A stretch of DNA of 8,967 nt, from NCBI GenBank assembly GCA_964529265.1, contig CAZGVW010000031.1:1-8967 (forward strand), in the 5' to 3' direction. The stretch comes from CAZGVW01 sp964529265 (GTDB lineage Bacteria > Planctomycetota > Phycisphaerae > Phycisphaerales > UBA1924). Made by a program: the position numbers and the translations under genes. The notes below the pieces were generated by a model. The model did no database searches. It was not told the origin of the DNA and was given only the letters and a program-made list of their open reading frames with translations. Shown here piece after piece: positions 5,203-8,967 of the stretch (position 1 is the stretch's first letter; every line of letters starts with the position of its first letter).

Positions 5203-6112
5203 AGCATACGCTGACATCGTCCGGCTGCTGCTCAAGGTCGCCCCTTCAGTCTTCGCGAACGACATCTTCGCCATGAAGGGAGGAACGGCCATCAATCTGT
5301 TCGTGCGCGACATGCCCAGGTTGTCCGTCGATATCGACGTGGTCTACACCCGCTGGGACGACTCTCGCGACGATGCGCTCGCGGCGATCACGGCCGAGTT
5401 GGAGGCGATTCAACAGCGACTTGGCCGACTTGGCCTCGGCATGCGCAAAGGCGGCGGCGCTCAGGAGAGCAAGCTCTTCATCAGCCAGGGACCAAGCCAG
5501 GTGAAGGTGGAGGTCAACCACGTCTTCCGCGGCACGGTGTTGCCAGTCGAGCAGCAGCCCCTCATCGCCCGCACGGCCGAGATGTTCAGCGTCGAGTTGC
5601 GCCTGCCCGTGCTGGCGACCGATGAGCTCTACGGCAGCAAACTCGTTGCCGCGATGGATCGTCAGCACCCCCGCGACCTCTTCGACGTGCATGAAATGTA
5701 CTCGGCCGGCGGACTCACGGAGGCCGCTGTCGAGTGCTTCGTCACGTACCTGGCCGGCCACGACCGACCGGTTCACGAGGTGCTATTCGCCAAACCGAGG
5801 GACGTTGCCGAGGAATACCGGACAGGCTTCCAAGGGATGACAACCGATCCCGTGACGCTCGACGCCCTCCTGACGACCCGGGACCGTTTGTTCAGGGAGC
5901 TCCCCGAACGGCTGAGCCCCGATCACAGGCGGTTCCTGCTCGGGCTCGTCCGCGCCGAACCCGACTGGTCGCTGCTTCGCTGCCCATACGCCGCTGACCT
6001 TCCCGCGTTGAGATGGAAACTTGCCAACCTCCGGAAGCTCAGGAAGACGAATCCCGCGAAGTTTGCGAGCCAGGCCGAGATGCTGGAGTCTAAGATGCTC
6101 AAATCAGAATGA
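5195..6112 (+). CDS. AbiEii-family nucleotidyltransferase toxin
   Basis: A 305-residue DUF1814-type nucleotidyltransferase. The polymerase-beta-like motif KGGTAINLF (28-36) is followed by RLSVDIDVVY (42-51), whose D46 and D48 are the metal-binding pair. A third acidic position is E106 in KVEVNHVF. The 'ELYGSKLVAAMDRQHPRDLFDV' region (144-165, with K149, R160, D161, D164) is the conserved motif at the end of the NTase core. The ATG at 5195 is chosen because it lies directly before this domain and overlaps the AbiEi stop by 8 bp; longer in-frame starts only add AbiEi-coding sequence in another frame. Family members transfer nucleotides to RNA (some to tRNA 3' ends) and stop growth during phage infection. 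All key motifs look intact. Confidence 0.93.
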   Translation: MDRAYADIVRLLLKVAPSVFANDIFAMKGGTAINLFVRDMPRLSVDIDVVYTRWDDSRDDALAAITAELEAIQQRLGRLGLGMRKGGGAQESKLFISQGPSQVKVEVNHVFRGTVLPVEQQPLIARTAEMFSVELRLPVLATDELYGSKLVAAMDRQHPRDLFDVHEMYSAGGLTEAAVECFVTYLAGHDRPVHEVLFAKPRDVAEEYRTGFQGMTTDPVTLDALLTTRDRLFRELPERLSPDHRRFLLGLVRAEPDWSLLRCPYAADLPALRWKLANLRKLRKTNPAKFASQAEMLESKMLKSE

Positions 6113-6128
6113 CTAGCGGTGACACGCG

Positions 6129-8711
6129 ATGCCAAGATTCCCTGATGCCATCGGCTACCTGCTTGAAATGCGCGACGCCGTGGGCGAGGCGTGGTTCCAC
6201 GCGCTTTGCGACATGGCCATAGGTGCGACTGGCGAATCGCCTCGCCCTGAGGTCCTCGACAGCCTCTGGAGCTTCTTTCACGGCGCCACGCCGTATGCGG
6301 CGGTCGCCGCGACAGTTCCCGCCGCGCAAACAACCACGGCCGCCGTTGCCACCCCGGCCTATCTCGAGCAGTTGTCCGATTTCAACGCGTTCAAGAAGCT
6401 CGTTCCGGGACTCAGGCTTCGCTTCGACCGTCAACTCACGGTGATCTTCGGAAAAAACGGGTCGGGCAAGTCGAGCCTCTGCCAGGCATTGAAGGTGCTT
6501 GCGAATCCCGACAGGCCGACCGACCCGTTGCACAACGTCCGTGCCACCTATCCCGGAACTCCGACGTTCGCCTACAAGTTCCGCGGCCAGACCGCGCCGG
6601 CAACCTGGACTCAGACAGTCGGATTCGGAGCACAGGCACCATCGCTCAAATACTTCGACTCCACCATCGCGATCAAGCACATCACCGGCACTCTGCAACC
6701 GCGTGCGGTTGTCGAGGTTGCCCCCTTTCGTCTTGAGGTATTCGAGTACGCGAGGGATCTGCTCAGCGCGTTTCAGGCTGCGGCAACGACTCGCGTCAAC
6801 GATGCGGCAAGCGGACTACAGTTGGATATCGACGCTGCCAAGCAGCGTCTTGCCGGGACCGTCAACATCAATGCCCCTCCCTTCGACCAATGGAGGGCGA
6901 CGAACTCCGCTCCATGCGCAGCGTATCTCGCCGGCTTGCCCGACTTCGATGAGACCAAGGCGGCCCGCCTCGCCGAATGCACGCGAGCGCTCGGCCAACT
7001 CACCGCGGCTTCGAGCGAGGAGGGTCTCAGAGCCCTGCGTGCGCAGCACGCTCTGCTCGTACAGTTCGCATCGCAGTTGACTTCCCTCTCCGAGTGGTGC
7101 AACTCCGTCAGTCTGGCCGACCTCCAAGCAATCGAATCGCAGGCCTCCCAGAAGCGTGCTGCGAGCGCGGAACTGGCCCGCCTCGCCTTTCCAGCCCGTG
7201 CGGATCACCAGCAGCACCACGCTCTCATTGCCGCTGCCGCGGCGATGTGCGACCTGTCAGCGTTCAGGGCGGGTGAGCATGTATGCCCATTGTGCAATCA
7301 GGGCATGACGGACGATACTCAGCGTCTCTTCAACGCCTATCACGGGTTTCTGACGTCAACTCTCCAATCCGACCTGGCAGCCCTCGATCGTACAGTTCAG
7401 ACCGGCCGCGCGACGCTTGCCCGCGTCGCTGCGTTCCGACTGAATGACTACTCGGCGTGTCGCGACCTGCTTCCGCAGGGTACGTACGACGCAACAGTGG
7501 CGCTCGTTCAGAAACTCATCGCGTCCGTTCCGATAAGCAGCGCGCCGCTAAGCGACGGCGATGCGCTTCAGTTCGCACGAGGTAGCGACCTGACCGGACA
7601 CTTGACGTCGATACGCGCCGCGCAGGCGACACTCAACGATGCCATCACGACCGGCACGCAGAATCGTCAAGGGTTGACCGATCGTATTGCCGCCGTCCAG
7701 GCCGAGATTGGAGGGCTGCGTGCCCACCAGGCTATAGCCGCCGCAAAGGATGCACTTGCTGCCCTGTGCGATCGCTCAACGCGACTCACACCAGAGCATC
7801 AGCGGGTCACTCGGTATGACTTCGCATCGCGTCTTCGCGCCATGACGAACAAAGGCAAGGACGTCCATCGCGAACTCGTGCTTGGTACTTTCGAGCAGCG
7901 TCTCAGTGACGAATATCGGAGCCTGTGTGGGGCGACGCTCGACCAGATGGGCGTTCGCCTCTCCAGCCGCGGTGATCAGCAGGACATCATCGTCACGCCG
8001 CAGGTGGGGGAAGCGGCGGTTCACCGCGTGCTGAGCGAAGGCGAGCAGAAGGTTCACGCCCTTGCCGTGTTCATGTGCGAAGCAACCACCGCTCCACACC
8101 GGGTATTGGTCTTCGATGACCCCGCCACGAGCTTCGACTACAACTATGTGTCCAACTTCTGCGAACGCCTCCGCAATCTCGTTCGTGACCAGCCGGAGAC
8201 ACAGGTGATCGTGCTGACGCACAACTGGGACTTCTTTGTCAATCTCCAAGCCACGATCAACCGTTCACCTGGCTTGAACGCCCGGATGTCCGTTCAGGTG
8301 CTTGAGGACTGCGCCACCGTCCGCGAGTACAGCGAGGACTGGGACGAGCTGTGCAACGAGATTACCCCCTTGCTCGCGGGCCCGGCGGAGCCGAGTGCCG
8401 ACGACAAGGAACGAGCCGCCGGCTTGATGCGACGATTGATTGAGCGCCTGACCAACAAGCATGTGTTCAACGAGCAGCGTCACCAGTACAAGACAAAGAC
8501 ACTGCAGGTGTCCGAGTTCCACAGATTCACGAAGGTTGTGCCGCTGACACCGGGAGAGGCCGATACGCTCCGCGACATCTTCGCGAATCTGAGTCCACCC
8601 GAGCACGACGACCCCCGGAACTTCTATACATCACGCTCTCGCGCGCAGTTTGACACCTGGCTTCGCCAGATTCACACGATCAAAGCCGCCCTCGAGGCTC
8701 GCCGCCCGTGA
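6129..8711 (+). CDS. SMC/Rad50-like AAA_13 ATPase with zinc-hook-like motif
   Basis: An 860-residue ABC-type ATPase. Residues 1-56 are a small helical domain (EMRDAVGEAWFHALCDMA, LDSLWSFFHG), followed by an Ala/Thr/Pro linker (57-77). The ATPase has Walker A GKNGSGKSS (108-116), signature LSEGEQ (635-640), Walker B VLVFDDPATS (659-668) and H-loop LTHN (H698). Between the halves lie long helical, coiled-coil-like arms with CPLC (386-389) close to their midpoint, as in Rad50 zinc hooks. The C-terminal about 90 residues contain an RHQYK segment, FHRFTKVVPLT and EHDDPRN (825-831), a tail seen in other AAA_13-type proteins. Relatives include PrrC and RloC, which couple such an ATPase to an anticodon nuclease; I cannot identify that nuclease triad here. 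The start lies 16 bp after the AbiEii stop, so it is very probably in the same operon. It may sense phage DNA or damage. Confidence 0.88.
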   Translation: MPRFPDAIGYLLEMRDAVGEAWFHALCDMAIGATGESPRPEVLDSLWSFFHGATPYAAVAATVPAAQTTTAAVATPAYLEQLSDFNAFKKLVPGLRLRFDRQLTVIFGKNGSGKSSLCQALKVLANPDRPTDPLHNVRATYPGTPTFAYKFRGQTAPATWTQTVGFGAQAPSLKYFDSTIAIKHITGTLQPRAVVEVAPFRLEVFEYARDLLSAFQAAATTRVNDAASGLQLDIDAAKQRLAGTVNINAPPFDQWRATNSAPCAAYLAGLPDFDETKAARLAECTRALGQLTAASSEEGLRALRAQHALLVQFASQLTSLSEWCNSVSLADLQAIESQASQKRAASAELARLAFPARADHQQHHALIAAAAAMCDLSAFRAGEHVCPLCNQGMTDDTQRLFNAYHGFLTSTLQSDLAALDRTVQTGRATLARVAAFRLNDYSACRDLLPQGTYDATVALVQKLIASVPISSAPLSDGDALQFARGSDLTGHLTSIRAAQATLNDAITTGTQNRQGLTDRIAAVQAEIGGLRAHQAIAAAKDALAALCDRSTRLTPEHQRVTRYDFASRLRAMTNKGKDVHRELVLGTFEQRLSDEYRSLCGATLDQMGVRLSSRGDQQDIIVTPQVGEAAVHRVLSEGEQKVHALAVFMCEATTAPHRVLVFDDPATSFDYNYVSNFCERLRNLVRDQPETQVIVLTHNWDFFVNLQATINRSPGLNARMSVQVLEDCATVREYSEDWDELCNEITPLLAGPAEPSADDKERAAGLMRRLIERLTNKHVFNEQRHQYKTKTLQVSEFHRFTKVVPLTPGEADTLRDIFANLSPPEHDDPRNFYTSRSRAQFDTWLRQIHTIKAALEARRP

Positions 8712-8967
8712 CCCCGGCCGTCCGAAGCGGCGCCTGTCAGCACCCCGCGGCGCCCACAGCCGGTGTGAGCCAGCGACTCGCATCAGGGTATCTCAGTCAA
8801 TCCGCCATCATTCCTGGCGTACGAAACCCGCCAGCACTGACCGCGCGTGATCGATGCGCACCCGCATCGGCGATGACTCAGCCTGCTGCCCAACGTCTGC
8901 ATCCGGCTTCCAATCGCGGCGCTTTCGCCGTCACCTCTTCGCTGCCCGCCTCCGAGCCATGCACGCC
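8712..8967. other. intergenic end segment, hairpins only
   Basis: No supportable gene. Three GC-rich inverted repeats follow the ATPase stop: GGCGCC at 8729-8734 with 8749-8754 (embedded in an 8-bp direct repeat GCGGCGCC), CTGGCG/CGCCAG at 8814-8834, and a perfect 7-bp stem CGATGCG-CACC-CGCATCG at 8852-8869. None is followed by a T run, so they are not classic intrinsic terminators, though they could stop or protect the operon transcript. An ATG at 8873 opens a frame to the window edge, without a ribosome binding site. Confidence 0.4.

Noticed and set aside
5246..5776. 176-residue minus-strand open frame inside the AbiEii gene
   Set aside because: Antisense to a gene with all its nucleotidyltransferase motifs intact; rich in His/Glu/Arg as a mirror of that coding sequence.
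6129..8711. Calling the ATPase an RloC or PrrC anticodon nuclease
   Set aside because: The ATPase and zinc-hook parts fit, but I could not find the Arg-Glu-His nuclease triad or the surrounding PrrC motif in the C-terminal part, so a nuclease name would be unsupported.
8650..8850. 66-residue plus-strand open frame overlapping the ATPase end
   Set aside because: Starts inside the ATPase gene in another frame, Arg/Ser/Pro-rich, no ribosome binding site or motif.
8873..8967. Possible gene start (MTQPAAQRL...) running off the right edge
   Set aside because: No ribosome binding site is visible, it lies just after a hairpin, and another frame is also open to the edge, so nothing favours it.
1..8967. 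CRISPR array or insertion-sequence ends
   Set aside because: No regularly spaced repeat of 20 bases or more and no transposase were seen on either strand.

Overview
The window is GC-rich bacterial DNA. Two clues weakly suggest Planctomycetota (Phycisphaerae-like). One is a secreted protein ending in a VPAPAS-type PEP-CTERM sorting tail. The other is a small LuxR-HTH regulator just upstream of it on the same strand. No rRNA or housekeeping gene is present to settle the taxonomy.

Left part (1-2190), integration module of a mobile element. The 3' end of an unrecognised ORF runs off the left edge. A small conserved minus-strand HTH-like protein (321-545) faces a small excisionase/MerR-like DNA-binding protein (761-1033). 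The latter overlaps a complete tyrosine recombinase (937-2106). The end of the recombinase gene runs through a perfect 3' half of a tRNA-Trp gene (2018-2062, minus strand) whose 5' half is absent. A two-unit, 11-bp-period direct repeat occurs on both sides of this tRNA segment (1951-1971 and 2169-2189). Core plus arm sites on both sides is the layout of an uncrossed attP. The sequence therefore looks like the junction of a circular or tandem element rather than a simple attL/attR, and both flanks may belong to mobile DNA.

Middle part (2300-4232), accessory genes. There is a type II toxin-antitoxin pair (addiction-module antitoxin plus RelE/ParE toxin, GTGA overlap). Convergent to it lies a PEP-CTERM protein gene, preceded on its strand by a LuxR-HTH regulator. 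A small XRE-type HTH gene diverges from the LuxR gene across a 68-bp spacer holding three TGAGCC boxes.

Right part (4340-8711), a likely three-gene defence operon. An AbiEi-family antitoxin/repressor (4444-5202) overlaps an AbiEii nucleotidyltransferase toxin (5195-6112). Sixteen bases further on is an 860-residue SMC/Rad50-like ABC ATPase of the AAA_13/RloC/PrrC type (6129-8711). It has a CPLC zinc-hook-like motif almost exactly midway between its two ATPase halves, and distinct N- and C-terminal domains. A nested dyad centred at about 4373 upstream of AbiEi is a candidate autoregulatory operator. The working hypothesis is that an AbiE-type NTase toxin-antitoxin pair has been coupled to a zinc-hook DNA-sensing ATPase. 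This is the best candidate here for an undescribed system. The final 256 bases hold only GC-rich hairpins and no gene I can support.
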